DNA from: Thamnidium elegans
Taxonomy: Eukaryota; Mucoromycota; Mucoromycetes; Mucorales; Mucoraceae
DNA length: 64,000 bases
Direction of reading: 5' to 3'
Assembly: GCA_025201345.1 (NCBI GenBank)
Contig: JAIXMG010000003.1
Coordinates: 1,178,001 to 1,242,000, forward strand
A model generated the notes under the pieces. That model worked only from the letters and a program-made list of their open reading frames with translations. It had not been told where the DNA came from and searched no databases. The position numbers and the translations under genes are program-made. This document shows positions 1-13,275 of this stretch, one piece after another (positions within the stretch are counted from its first letter, which is position 1; the number at the start of each line of letters is the position of its first letter).

Positions 1-47
1 ATTATATTACGCGTATATATTCAAGATAACCTAAAATTATATTTTAG

Positions 48-1285
48 GTCATTGTCATCCTACTGTCGTAAAGGCTGTTCAAGACCAAGCCGCCAACTTG
101 GCTCATGGCCAAGTCAATATCTTTTTTCAAAAGCCTATGCTTGATCTTATTGAAGGACTATTACCCAGAATGCCCTCTCCTAAGCTTGATACTTTCTTTT
201 TCTGGAATTCTGGTTCTGAAGCAGTTGAAGCTGCTGTAAAGATTGCTCGTCATGCTACCAAGAAACAAAACATTATTGTATTCCAAGGTTCTTATCATGG
301 TCGTACGTTTGGTACCATGGCCTTGACTACTTCCAAGACTATTTATAGTGCTGGGTTCTCTCCTTTGATGCCTGGTGTACATGTTACACCTTATCCTTAT
401 TTTCAACAATGGGCTGCTCATAAGGCCGATCCTAAACAATTTGATGCCGATTGGGTTGGTGAAGAAGCTCTTCATCAACTTGAACTTTGTTTAAAGCAAA
501 GATCTGATCCTAGAGATACCGCTGCTATTTTAATTGAACCTGTTCAAGGTGAAGGTGGTTATGTTGTTCCTCCCAAGAGTAAGTTACCATCATCTGTGTT
601 TTTTTTTAATTATAATAGATAACGCGTTTAAAATACTGACGCAATTTCGTTATCTTTAGATTTCCTTGCTGGACTTAGAAAGATTTGTGACAAGCATAAT
701 ATCTTGTTGATTTGTGACGAAGTTCAATCTGGTTTTGGTCGTACGGGTAAAATGTTTGCAGTAGAACATTTCAATGTTGTTCCCGATATTTTGGTAATGG
801 CTAAGGGTATTGCGTCTGGTTATCCCATCTCTGCGGTTGTCTCTCGTAAAGAAATTATGGATACTCAACCTCCTGGATCCATGGGTGGTACTTATTCTGG
901 TAACGCCATCTCTTGTGCTGCTGCCAATGCTACACTTCAAGTATTTGATGATGAAGATCTTTTAAAGAACTGTAATGTTCGTTCTGAACAATTCTTTAAG
1001 GGATTAAGAGAAAAACTTCCTGAACTTTTACCTGAAGGTGTTACTTGTGATATTCGTGGTAAAGGTTTAATGATCGGTATTGAATTTATGGGTGTACCTA
1101 CTGGCTTCGCTAATAGTATTGCTGCTGAAGCCTTTAAACTCGATACTATTATCTTGACTACTTCTATCTATGAAACCCTTCGTTTAATTCCTCCTCTTAA
1201 CATCACAGAGGATGAAACTAAACTTGCTCTTGAACGTGTTACTGCTAGTGTTGCGGCTGCTGTTGAGAACCTTAAGAAAGCATAA
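48..1285 (+). CDS. Class III PLP aminotransferase, 4-aminobutyrate aminotransferase-like, 5' partial
   Basis: PLP-dependent fold-type I enzyme that moves an omega-amino group (4-aminobutyrate or a related diamine product) to 2-oxoglutarate. Two exons are visible, 48-578 and 660-1285. The first begins right after an AG acceptor in mid-codon, so earlier exons lie outside the window; 384 residues are seen. Landmarks: GHCHPTVVKAV near the start, the NSGSEAVEAAVKIAR cofactor-phosphate region, ILIEPVQGEGGY, the cofactor-binding Asp in ICDEVQSGFGRTGK, and the Schiff-base lysine in MAKGIASGYPISAV, followed by GGTYSGNAISCAAA. These motifs look closer to bacterial GabT/PuuE than to the usual animal/yeast GABA transaminase (my recollection, not a search). 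Ornithine or acetylornithine aminotransferase is less likely. Substrate is uncertain; the family is firm. Confidence 0.9.
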
Positions 1286-2163
1286 AAAAAAATATATATT
1301 TTATTCCCCCCATTTTTACATATTAAAATTCATTTTTTTTTTCAACCTATTTTTTGATTGGTTTTAACGTGAATCAATTACCTTATTAAGTATGGTGAGA
1401 AAAAATACCTTCAAAAAAAAAAGCTACATTTAAAGAGATGATTGTTTACTACTAGTTGCATACTAGTTAACTTTAAGATGTAGTCAGTATCAATTAGAAG
1501 AAAAAGTAAATAAACAAAACAAAACAAAAAAAGTTGTTTTCTATAACTTAGAATATTCATATCAGTGGATTTTTGCTTTAAAGTCATTGAAACTCAATTA
1601 GTCTTTGTGTAATGTTCGGGCTGATCTTATACTTTTCGTAAAAGACGATCGAAAAAAAGGTTATCGCTATCTTTTTCCTTGCAAGCTAAAAGGAATAGCA
1701 GTCTTTTAACTGCGTTAAAATAATTATATATATATGTATATATATATATAAAAGAACATCACTTTACACACCGGATATGTAAAGCGATCATACAAAAATT
1801 AAAAAAAAAACATTATGCTTTAAAAGGCTAGCATACATTTCACACATGTATTCCTACAATTTTTTTATAAGTAGATTCGTCATTATATCCCAGTACGTCA
1901 TGAAATTCTGCTAGACTGTATTTTTCTAGTCCCCATTAAGTTTTTTTTTATATTTTTTCTTTTTTTCTTTCCTTAATGTATTGATCTTTAATAGGTTCAA
2001 TTCTCTTGAATCTTCTCCACTAAAAAAAAATCACATACTCTCTCTATTCCTTATTATTATTATTATTATTATTATTATACACTAGAAACCAACTTTTTTC
2101 TTTCTTTCTTTCTTTTTAAAATTCATTTAAACAATTTGGTGTACAACATTACTAGATTCAACA
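1286..2163. other. Intergenic region
   Basis: No coding signal seen. AT-rich DNA between the aminotransferase stop and the histidine-kinase start, with TA-rich runs near 1728-1752, a TTA microsatellite at 2051-2079 and a CTTT-rich tract just upstream of the kinase ATG that probably belongs to its 5' UTR. Confidence 0.6.
2051..2079. repeat. (TTA)n microsatellite
   Basis: About nine uninterrupted TTA units, roughly 85 bp upstream of the histidine-kinase start codon, in its presumed promoter or 5' UTR. Confidence 0.9.
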
Positions 2164-5100
2164 ATGACAAGGTAAGCAATTTTTTTTTTAATAAAAAAAA
2201 AAAAAAATATATATATATATACATGTTAAATAAACCTATTTATTATAAATTAGTGATACATCAGCTTCAGCTACCTCTCAATATCATGCTCAGTTATATT
2301 CTGGACAAAAACAGTTACAGAAACGACACCAACAACAATTAGAACAACAAACATTAACACCAAATACGATTACAAATAAACCTACTCAACTAAATTATAA
2401 ACCACTTTCATTTGATGCTCCCAATTTATATCAAACTTCTTTACAATTAACTACCGAAATTGATATTCATGCTTGGTGGGTATCTCTTGTCAAAATATTC
2501 TCTGGTAATTTTATAATTATTATTATATTAGTGTGTAACCCAAAACTGATAAGTATATATATGCAACAATAGAATCCTCATTTCATGCCACTAGAATTAC
2601 ACTAAGTATTCCACAAGATTCAAATGACCCCTTTAATGGGCCTTGGGGATTAAAAGCAGTTTATAACAAGACTGGATCGATCAGTCAAGACTCTGATATG
2701 ATCAGTATTGATTCAAGTGCAACTGAAGATTATAAAGAGGAAGACGAAAAGGAAGATGAAATTAATTCTGATTATTTTTTACATGATCATAGTGTGCATG
2801 AAACTTTTCCTCGTCATGTACCTTGGTGCTTTGATAGAATTCAACCATTTGAATCTGAACCTGAACCACTCATCAATAATCCAAGTGTAAACAGAATATT
2901 AAAGAGATGTTCACCTGTGGTTCTTTCGAGAGAATATCGTAGAAAGTCTTCAACAAAGAGATCATTTGGAAGTGAAGACCTTGGACTGGAAATATTTAAA
3001 CGAGCTTTAATAGATCAAACAAATGAAAAGGCACGTAAATCAAATTGGAGTTTACCTATTATTACTACACCTTGCCTATCAAAAGATGAAGCGGGTGAGA
3101 TATTAGTAGATGGTTCTTCATTAATGTTGATCGAAGAAGAAGAAGAAAAGAATCGTAATTCAAGTAAAAACAGTAATGATTCAATTTTAACAAATAATAC
3201 TCCAGGTGGTTCAAATGCTAGTGTCACTACTGCTACTCCCGGAAGTAGCTTCTTACAAGATTATGATGAATATGAACAGCAACAACCTTCACCCTGGTCT
3301 CAATCACCTGCTCCTTCACCTGCTGTCATGGACCCAGAAATTAACCCTTTCTTTCAATCCCCTCCAGATATTGATGACGAAGCTTTTAATCCAGTCTCAC
3401 CTGAAACGTACGATAATGCTTCCGTACCTTTTCCTCCTCCCGTATCAAATGTACACTCAATCGTTCATGTACCTTTATTCAATCCTTCAGGTTCGATAGA
3501 ACATACATCTACTACTCAAAAGTCTCAACAGCAACAACAACAATATCATCATCAGCATCATCATCATAATCATCATCATCTATTTTCTACTCATACCAAT
3601 AGTCCACTTACCAATCAATCATCATCAAATAATAATAAACCACAACAACAATCAACTCAAAATTATCCTATACCAATCGCTATTTTATCTTTTTTAGCTC
3701 CCATTGTACCTTATCCACCTGTATTGTTATCAAGTATAGCCTCCCTTTCTCCTTTTATCGCTGCAAGTTTTATAAATGCTATTGAAAATGCTCATATAAA
3801 AAAACAAGGGCAATTTTATAATAGTCGTAGAAAACCAAATAACCAAAATAATAACAGTAACGAAAATAATAGACCGAAAAACTTTAGAAGAAGATCTTCA
3901 AAGTTAAAAAAGAAGCATGATTCCGAACAAGAAGAAGAAGAAGAAAAAGTAATAGATTCAGGTAACGAAGATGATGAAAGAGTATCAGCAAATGAAGAAG
4001 AAGAGAATTATTTAAATCAATTACCTGATTCAACCAATACTACGCCAAAAGCTGTATTTGAAAAGAGACCAGATCATTTAGGTAGCATGTCGAATTTCAC
4101 TAGAAGTTCATTAGAGACAGTAACAGAAAGTTTGATTCATCCTCAACAACAACAGCAGCAGCAGCAACAACAGTATTCAAATACCGATCTATCTTCACTT
4201 TCTTCATATGACTCTTCATTCTCTTATACTCCTGCAGACTTGTCGCATGCAGCTACAGTAAACCAAACAGATGACATAACTTCGCTTTCAAATAATGTAC
4301 GGAAACGATCTTCTCAAACTTCGATTGGCTCTTCTTCTTCAAAAGAACAACGCAAATTATCTCAATCAAGATCTTCATATCAATCACTTTCTCCTTCTTC
4401 CGTAGCAGTAATGGAAGGTTGGGGTGCTGTTTCACCTACTACTGGTTTACCAATATCGGCTTCTATTCCTCCGCATGCTATGTGTAGTGACCGCAAATGT
4501 GTCAAACCTGCTAATGTCGGTACAGATACTGAACAAGATACTGAAGATGAATGTGAAACCAATGAAGATACGAATGAACCGATTGAACCTGTTCCTCCTT
4601 CTTGTCAGTTAAAGCGTCCCGTCTTTCGATCAAAACGAAAGAACGTTAGAAAATCAAGGTATAAAAGAACAAATAGTGGGGGCAGTACCAAGTTTTCAAC
4701 AAGAAAAGTTTATGATGATGATGGTTTTCATTACCATCGTCAACCAAAACAACATAATCAACATCGCACTGGTGTAGATAGGTTTTTAGTTGCACCAAAA
4801 TCGAGTTTGTTACGATTGATTATTGATGGTATTCCTATCCATGTATTGTGAGTTTGATTTAAATATACATATACATATTTTTTTTAAAAAAAAAGGTAAT
4901 TAATTTATATATGTGTAGTACTTGCTCAACTGCAACTGGACAACTTACTTGGGTTAATAATCGTACACTACAATATACTGGAAAATCGTTAAAAGATCAT
5001 TTGGGGCCCAAATGGTTATCACATATGCATCCTGACGACAAAGAGAAATGTAAAAGTGCATGGGATGATGCTTATAAACATGGAAATGGATTTGCAGGAG

Positions 5101-6925
5101 AGTATAGGATAAAAAGATTTGATGGCATTTATCGATGTTTCTTATGGAGAATAGTGCCTTTACGCGATTTAAAAGGAAGAATTATTCATTGGTTTGGAAC
5201 TTGGTAAAAACAAATTATTTTATATATATATATATATATATATATCAAATTACAACGAAACTAACAAAGTCATCAAACAATATAGTACGGATGTTCATGA
5301 CCAGCATGTTGCAAAAGAAAGTAATTTACGTCAAATGGAAATCGAAAGCAACGAAAGAAAATATAGATTACTAGCCGAAGCCATTCCACAAATTGTATTT
5401 ACATTTTCACCAGGTGCTGGATTAACCTACACCAATGGTAAATGGAGTAGTTACTCTGGAAAATCATTTAATCAAACAAGAGGACTTGGATTTATGTCTT
5501 GTGTACATCCTGAAGACAGATCTAAACTTCAGTTACCTGATTTCCCTCCGTTTTTAGATAAGGCAGGTATCTCTTGGCAGAGTGAGGTTAGATTACTAAG
5601 CGCTGAGGACGAGTACAAGTGGTTCTTGGTAAAGTGTGTATCTGTAGATGAATTAGATACGGGAGAAGTAAGGTGGTTTGGTACTTGTACCGATATCAAT
5701 GATCACAAGTTATTAGAGAAAAAATTGAAGGAAGCCCATGATGCAGCGCAGAAATCCACAGAAAGTAAAACTCGCTTCTTGTCAAATATGTCACATGAGA
5801 TTAGGACTCCATTGATTGGTATCACAGGTATGCTCAATTTCTTGTTGGATACTGAATTGACGGCGGAACAAATGGATTATGTCCACACCATTCAACAATC
5901 AGCTGAGTCGTTGTTGGTTGTCATTAATGATATCTTGGATCTAAGTAAAGTGGAGGCTGGGATGATGAAACTGGCTTGGGAGCCGTTTAGTCTGGTGGCA
6001 ATGATTGAAGATGCTAATGAGTTGTTGTCTACGTTGGCTATTCAAAAGGATTTAGAACTTAGTTTTTGGGTAGATGATGATGTACCTGATGTTGTTGTAG
6101 GTGACCGTGTAAGGTTACGTCAAGTATTGTTAAATTTAATTGGCGTAAGTTTTTTTTTCTGCTTTTTACATGTATATATTTTAGCTGCCAGACTTACAAC
6201 CCTTGTTTTATATATGTAGAATGCAATTAAGTTTACAGCGGAAGGTGAAGTATTCACCAAATGTACAGTTCAACAGCGTGACCCAACCGAATCTGAATTA
6301 ACCTTGCTATTTGAAGTTGTCGATACTGGATCTGGATTTGACGCAATGGAAGAAGCTGTTATGTTTAAACCATTTTCGCAAGTAGATAGCTCCAGCACAC
6401 GTAAACATGGTGGTAGCGGACTAGGACTCGTTATCTCTCGTCAATTAATCGAACTTCATGGTGGCACCATGAAATGTAAAAGCGAAAAGGGTGTTGGATC
6501 CACATTTTATTTTACTGTTAAATTTAGTATCCCTAATTCAACGACAAAGCCTTTACCTCAAACACCTCAAAATGATTCAAATAATGATCCATTCTTTAGA
6601 TCCAATGGTTACGGTAATAATAATACCGCCCAAGCAATTATTGAAAATCAAATGGATGCTTCTCCTTTACCGTTTGTAAATACCAATAATCAACAAAGAT
6701 TTATACCCGCGACGGCTATGGGAAGTGAAAAACAAAGTACGTCCAATGATTCGTCGCCAGCAGAATTGTTACAGGATGTCTTGATGACTAAAGCTGCGTC
6801 CATGCAGCTGAAGCCTCCACCAGTTCGAAAAATTAATTCTTCTTCCATGGCAGTTGTGGCTGCGGCGACTTCGGCGGCTACAACGTTAGGTAATGAAGCT
6901 ATATTAACTACTTTATTAACACCCC

Positions 6926-6959
<34 letters not shown>

Positions 6960-8332
6960 GCAACAGCAACAACAACAACAACAACAACAGCAACAACAAC
7001 AACAACAACAACAGCAACAACAACAACAACAAATGGCTACATTAAATCCTTCTGTTTTAATTGAAAAGGTGCATGGAGATAATACAAATATTATGTCACG
7101 ATCAAGCAGCACCAAAAGTATGGAACCTCGTATTCCAACCATTGGCACCGGCCCTGGTCTATCCGGATTTTCTCATGGTTCAGTGATCTTACCACCTAGA
7201 ACACCTACCAGAACCTCACCTCTCCGAGCATTAATTGTGTCTCAATGGACTCATTCTCGAGAATCAATGGAAAAACATGTAAAGTCAATCTTGGGATCTT
7301 TAATTGGTAGCAATACCGGTGGCGAATGCAGTAAAATCATCTCTTCTGATACATCTACATTGGCTCCTACGCATTATCAAATTGATACCTTGACTAATCA
7401 AATCGAAGCAACTGAATGTTTAACAGATCCGCATACACCTCCTTATGATTATATTATGATCAATTTACCGTCAGAACAACAGATTTTATCGTTGACGAGA
7501 GCTATTTGTGGATCGATGCAGCAGCAGAAGGCGTCAGTGTTGGTAGTAACTACACCTATGCAAAGGTCGTTAATTACAGAAAGCGCAAAAGGCAGAGAAG
7601 ATCAAGTAATTCCTAATACATGTGGTTTTGTGTTTAAACCATTGAAAAGAACAAAGTTGAGATGGTATTTTGGTGTACGACAACAACAAGATATCAAAGT
7701 AAATAGTAATGGATCCATTGCGCAAGGAACTAGTGCTGTATCTACGCCTGATACTCCTTATAGAAGAGCAGCGACACAAAAGGAAGTGTTTAAGAGGATG
7801 AAGGCTGATGTTGGTGGAAAAGGATTTAAAGTTTTACTGGTTGAAGGTACTTTAATTTTTTTTTTTAGAAAAAAATTGCTCGACTAAAATAGTTTTTTTT
7901 TTATATTAGATAATTTGGTAAATCAAAAGGTACTTACAAGGTATTTATCAAGAGTTGGATTAGACGTAGATGTGGCTGCACATGGCGGTGAGTGTTTGGA
8001 TATGTTCTTGAACAAACCGAAAGATTATTATTGTTTGATTTTGTGTGATTTGTTTATGCCTGTCAAAGGTAAAAAAAAAAGTTATTGCCATATATATATT
8101 AGCGTGACTAAATTTGATTTGTTTAGACGGGTACGAAACTACACGTGAAATTCGGGAATGGGAAAAGGAAAATTTAAAACCTACTGAACGTCCTAAACCG
8201 ATTGTTGCATTATCAGCTAATGTAATGAGCGATGTAGCCAACAAATGTTTAGAGTGTGGGTTCTCAACTTATATCTCGAAACCTGTTAATTTTTCGATAC
8301 TGAGTGATGTTATTCGTGGTTATTTGTTGTAA
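2164..8332 (+). CDS. Hybrid histidine kinase with two PAS domains, a degenerate receiver and a C-terminal receiver
   Basis: Eight exons keep phase: 2164-2171, 2254-2504, 2573-4847, 4919-5203, 5286-6144, 6220-7846, 7910-8068, 8127-8332; 1889 aa. Order: divergent N-terminal segment (about residues 40-110); some 700 low-complexity residues with His-, Gln- and acidic runs; PAS 1 (about 838-940); PAS 2 (about 954-1080); dimerisation helix with phospho-acceptor His1110 in SHEIRTP; ATPase domain with N-box NLIGNAIKFT, G1 DTGSGF, F-box FKPFSQVDSS and G2 GGSGLGL; 36-Gln tract (1462-1497); a receiver-like domain (about 1561-1730); a C-terminal receiver with acidic pair in LLVED, acceptor Asp1815 in CDLFMP and Lys1873 in SKPVN. 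No membrane segment was seen, so a cytosolic sensor feeding a phosphorelay is likely. The first coding exon is only 8 nt; it was chosen because it gives an ATG in frame. Signal sensed is unknown. Confidence 0.92.
6925..7032 (+). repeat. CAA/CAG repeat coding 36 glutamines
   Basis: Thirty-six consecutive Gln codons, mostly CAA with scattered CAG interruptions, in exon 6 of the histidine kinase between the ATPase domain and the degenerate receiver. A shorter Gln run (about 10 codons) lies near 4144-4173, and a His-rich run near 3548-3583, in the same gene. Confidence 0.97.
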
Positions 8333-8569
8333 TATCATTTATCCGTAATAAAAAAAAAAAAAAAATTGTAGACCTGTGCATAAAAAATACTATTGGCTTA
8401 ATTATTTTTTTCATCCCCGAAACAAGAAAAAAGCAATTGTTAGGATGACAAGCTTTCACAATTGTTTAAAGAATCCCATTAATTGAGAGTATCTCTCTTT
8501 TCTCTCTTTCTTTTTCTCTTCTTTTTTTTTAAAAAAAAACAACTCCCTCTACTCTTTTCTCTCTTTCCA

Positions 8570-9681
8570 ATGTCTTTTACTTTAACTTCTGTTAAGAGCA
8601 CTGCTTTTCAACTCCTTCGTTCTAGTCGGGTTGGTGCCTCTGCTGTAAACAATTCAAACACTCCTTTATTATTTTATACATACTAACACTTTATATATAT
8701 ATATAATTAGCCTATCATACGTACATTGCAAACCAGTGCTAATTCCAATATGGCTACTGCTGATGATACAATAATCAAAAAGCAACCTAGAAACAAAACA
8801 TTTGAAATTTATCGTTGGGTAATTTTTTTTTTGACATATTTCCTGCATACATATATACTCAATAATTGTATATACACAGAACCCTGAAAAACCTACTGAA
8901 AAACCTATCCTTCAAAAATATACGGTTAATTTAAATAGTTGTGGACCTATGATATTAGATGCGCTTATTAAGATTAAAAACGAACAAGATTCTACCTTGA
9001 CTTTCCGCAGATCTTGTCGTGAGGGTATTTGCGGGTCTTGTGCTATGAATATTGAAGGTGGAAATACATTAGCTTGTATTTCTAAAGTTGATCAGGATAT
9101 TACTAAATCTGTAAAGATTTATCCTTTACCCCACAGTAAGTAATATAACAAAAAAAGGTTTTATTTTTTTTTTTTTTTTTTTTTGAAAGGAATCGGACGG
9201 AATCGGGGCAAGGGAAAAAAGAAAAGGGAAAGGCATCCCGGGATTATTAATATTTTTTTTAGTGAACATTGTAAAGGATTTGGTTCCCGATTTAACACAT
9301 TTTTATAACCAATACAAGAGCATTGAACCTTACCTTCAAAATACGCCTCCTACTGATGGTAAAGAGAATTTACAATCAATTGAAGATAGAAAGAAATTAG
9401 ATGGTCTTTATGAATGTATCCTTTGTGCTTGTTGTTCAACTTCTTGCCCTTCATATTGGTGGAATCAAGAAGAATATCTTGGTCCTGCTGTTTTAATGCA
9501 AGCTTACCGTTGGATGATTGATTCTCGTGATCAGTTTGGGCCTCAACGTCGCGAAAAACTTCAAAACAAAATGTCGCTTTATCGTTGTCATACCATCATG
9601 AATTGTTCAAAGACTTGTCCCAAGGGGCTTCAACCTGGTGCTGCTATTGCCAAAATCAAGTTAATGATGGCCGCCGAGTAA
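8570..9681 (+). CDS. SDH2: Succinate dehydrogenase iron-sulfur subunit, mitochondrial
   Basis: Complex II subunit that passes electrons from the flavoprotein to ubiquinone. Exons 8570-8644, 8711-8818, 8880-9135 and 9263-9681 join in phase to 285 aa, the usual family length. The first 45 or so residues are Ser/Arg/Leu-rich without acidic residues, as in a mitochondrial presequence. The [2Fe-2S] cysteines are in [11 protein letters not shown] (Cys107, 112, 115) plus the later LAC. The [4Fe-4S] site is [13 protein letters not shown], and the [3Fe-4S] and second cluster ligands are in [17 protein letters not shown]. The 5' leader contains a T9A9 palindrome at 8522-8539. It follows the kinase stop by 237 bp on the same strand; no functional link is implied. 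Confidence 0.97.
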
Positions 9682-10072
9682 ATGACAACAACAAAAAAGA
9701 AATAAATTATGGTTTTTTTTATATCCCCATTTTGTATATACTTATATAGTATATCAAAAATGTACCACCGCTTTAATAAAAAAAAAAAAAAAACGCTTAT
9801 AATTAAGTTATTGAGAATTACCAAAAAGGTGTACAAGGAAATTAGAATAATAGTTTATCCAAACGCGGAATTCTGTAACCTCCAAATCATAAATACGTCG
9901 AGAATTTTTTTAAGAAGACAGAATCTTCGCATTTTTAAAAAAAAAGAAGGTTATCATACCTTGATAAAATTAACTTTTTGTATGAATGTAGTAAAAATTA
10001 AAATTTTCTCTTGATATATAAAAAAAGGGATAACATTTTTCTACTATATTCCTTCTTTTACATAATTTAAAA
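9682..10072. other. Intergenic region
   Basis: AT-rich, no gene seen. It holds the 3' end of SDH2 and the promoter side of SEC24. Confidence 0.6.
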
Positions 10073-13000
10073 ATGGGTAAATAAATAAAAACTGTTGTCT
10101 AAAACTAATATTGTTACTCAAAATATTATTTTTTTTGGTAGATGATATCTATGACCAATTTCAAAAGAATAAAAAGAGTAGACGAATGTATCCAACGTCA
10201 GATACTTCAGTTCCTACGCAACAAACTAATCATACTGAAAAACGGGGTCAACAATCTATTGCTATGATACAAAGTCCACATCAATTAACCGAGGAAATCT
10301 CCAATTGTTCAATTTATGAGCAATTATCTGACCCATTAAATAATAAAAAGTATGACCTTTCTTTGATGGGAACAGCTCCCCCTATTCAAGACTTTCAATT
10401 ACCTTTACCTACACCAAATATTCAATCCAGTGTAAAATAAGATTATTAACAACAAATAATATAAATATTTACCTTTTTTTCTTTTTTTCTTTTTTTTTTT
10501 AATATTAGGCATCTGTTACAGCTTCTGCTTATAGTCAATGCGACCCTATGTTTCAAAGGTGTACTCTGAATTCAATACCTAATTCTAATTACTTGCTCAA
10601 AAAATCAAAGTTACCTTTATCTATTTTACTAGAACCTTATCCAAGAAATCAAGTCGAGAATGTAAATTAGGTTTATATTCCTCCTCCCAAAGAGTGCTTT
10701 TTTTTTAATTTATTTATTTTTAGGTCGAAGTTCCCTTGATAACAGATGGAATTATTAACCGTTGTACACAATGTAAATCTTTTATAAACCCTTTTATTCA
10801 ATTTATTGATGGTGGATTAAAATGGCAATGTAATATATGTGGCTCGGATAGTAACAATGGTAAGTAAACTTACTACAACTAACTGAACGGATCAGAATAT
10901 TATAACTTACCCCATTTATAGTTCCACCTGCTTATGATTGGGATTATATTACACAAAAAAGATTAGATCGTTGGAGTAGACCTGAGCTAAACTATGGTTG
11001 TGTAGATTACGCTGCTACGCCTGAATTTATGTCAAGACCTCCGCAACCGCCTGTATACATTTTTGTAATTGATACTAGTTTAGAAGCAATTCAAACAGGC
11101 ATGATTGAAGTATTAGCTGAATCATTGATATCATCATTAGACAGGATACCAAATAATCAAGGTAGAACACGTATTGGATTTATTACAGTCAATAATGCGA
11201 TTGGATTTTACGGCTTAAACAATAAAGAGCCTGAATTGATCATGATGTCCGAAATTGACGATATATACCTTCCTCGATCACCTACAGACCTGGTTGTTAA
11301 CTTGGCAGATTCTAAAATTATTGTCCTAGATTTACTAGAGAGGTTAAAATCTATGTTTACTATGAATGCTCAAACTTATACCACAACAAAAAATAATAAT
11401 TGTCTTGGACCTGCTTTAAAAGCCGCTAGACAACTTTTGGTAAGTAACAATGTATTATAAGAACTTATAGTTTAGATTAATGTATATATAAGTAGTCTTC
11501 GACAGGAGGAAAGATTATTTGCTTTCAAGCAAGTTTACCAAACATGGGTGTAGGTTCACTACATCCTTCTGTAGTACAGAAACAACATACCGCAGGTGAA
11601 CATTTATTATTGGAACCTGCAAGTGATTTCTATCGATCGTTTTCAGAGGAATGTACAAAGTCACATGTTTGTACAGATATGTTTGTCTTTGGCAGTCAGA
11701 ATACAGATGTCGCTACACTAAGTAATCCACCCCTCTCTCTCTCTCTCTCCTTTCCATTACATTGTATATTAATATTATATTTATAGACGTTTTACCTAGA
11801 TTTACTGGCGGTCAAACTCATTATTACCCAGGGTTTAGTTCAAAAAATCAAGGTGACCGAGAAAAACTAAACTTGGAAATTAAAAAATTAGTCAAGGAAG
11901 AAATTGGATTAGAAGCGATAATTAGAACAAAATGCTCACCTGGAATTGTTTGTAAATCATATCATGGCAACTTTTCGTTTCAAGAACCAGATATTTTGGT
12001 GTTACCCAATGTACCAAGAGACGGTAGCTATTGTATGGATTTAGCTATTGAAAGAGAGCTACGAGGAGAGTATGCTTATGTTCAAACGTGTATGTTGTTT
12101 ACCACCTGTTTCGGAGAGAGGTGTATTCGAGTAATGACAACTTGTATACCTGTTACTAAGAGAGTGACGGATGTGTACTATGCCGTAGACCAGTTATGTT
12201 GTGTAAGATCACTTGCATATCAAGGTAAGATAGGGGATGGGAAGGAGGACGAATAGATGACTAACTTTTACTTATTTTTCTCTTTTTTAGCGATTGATAA
12301 AGCTGTGACATTTAAAGTTAGAGACGGTAAAGAATATTTAATTCAAAAGGCAGTGGACATTTGTCGTGCGTATAGTAAAGAAGTAATTGGAGTTACACCT
12401 TCAAAAAATACCCAACTTAATATTAGCAGATCATTAAGTTTATTACCTGCAATGATACTAGCCCTGATAAAAAGTGTAAGTTTTTTTTTTAAAAAAAAAT
12501 AACGTTCCGCGTATATTAAATATTCTTTAAAAAAAAATTAGGAAACATTTAATGATACTGGTGCAGTTCCAGTAAATATGTCTAATTTATCTGGTATTTT
12601 ATTACGAACTTTACCTACTAGTCTATGGACAAAATACATATATCCTAATCTCTATGCTCTTCACAGTATGTCAGTTCAAGTAAGTAAGCATATAATAATG
12701 TATTCTCGCTTATTTTAACGATTATTTTTCTACTTAAAAAAAAAGGCGGGAACAATTGATGAAAATGAACGTTGCATTATGCCGATAAAATTGAATTTAT
12801 CAAGTGAAAGATTAGAAAGGCATGGTTGTTATCTTATTGAAAATGGACATCGGATTTTAATTTGGATCGGAAGAGAAGCAGTGCCTAAACTATGTCAAGA
12901 TTTATTAAATGTTTCCAAAGTAAATGAAGTTCGATCTGGACAGGTAATAAAATCGGTACAAAAAAAGTATTATGTTACTAAGAAATAAGTAAATAGGTTC

Positions 13001-13275
13001 CAGCACTACCTATATTAAAAAACCCGTTTTCGGAAAGAGTGTGCCGAATTATTAAAAACCTTCGCACAGATCTACGTTACAGCAATCATTATCCTTCTCT
13101 TTACGTCGTAAAAGAGGATGGTGACCCAATGCTTGGAAATTGGTTCATGACTCATTTACTAGAAGACAGGCAACAGATATTAAAGTCAAATTCTTTTAAC
13201 TCTAGTACGCAAAAATCAATTAACGTAGAGACCAGTTACTTTCAATGGATTAATTATATAAAAGATCGAATGTAA
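10073..13275 (+). CDS. SEC24: COPII coat subunit Sec24
   Basis: Cargo-binding subunit of the Sec23/Sec24 inner COPII coat, budding vesicles from the ER. Eleven exons keep phase: 10073-10076, 10142-10431, 10509-10661, 10724-10859, 10922-11439, 11496-11721, 11787-12224, 12291-12475, 12542-12679, 12746-12943, 12997-13275; 854 aa. A disordered N-terminus of about 110 residues is followed by RCTLNSIPNSNYLLKKSKLP, the zinc finger (CTQC ... CNIC, about residues 163-186) inside a typical INPFIQFIDGG context, the trunk with the PVYIFVIDTS strand, PRFTGGQTHYYPGF, the helical part and a C-terminal gelsolin-like module (LIWIGREA). The first exon, ATGG, is the least certain part: it is the only upstream ATG I found that splices in frame; the alternative is the in-frame Met at 10186. 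Confidence 0.95.

Noticed and set aside
6690..7148. Minus-strand frame with a long poly-cysteine run
   Set aside because: It is the reverse complement of the CAA/CAG tract of the histidine kinase; a shadow frame.
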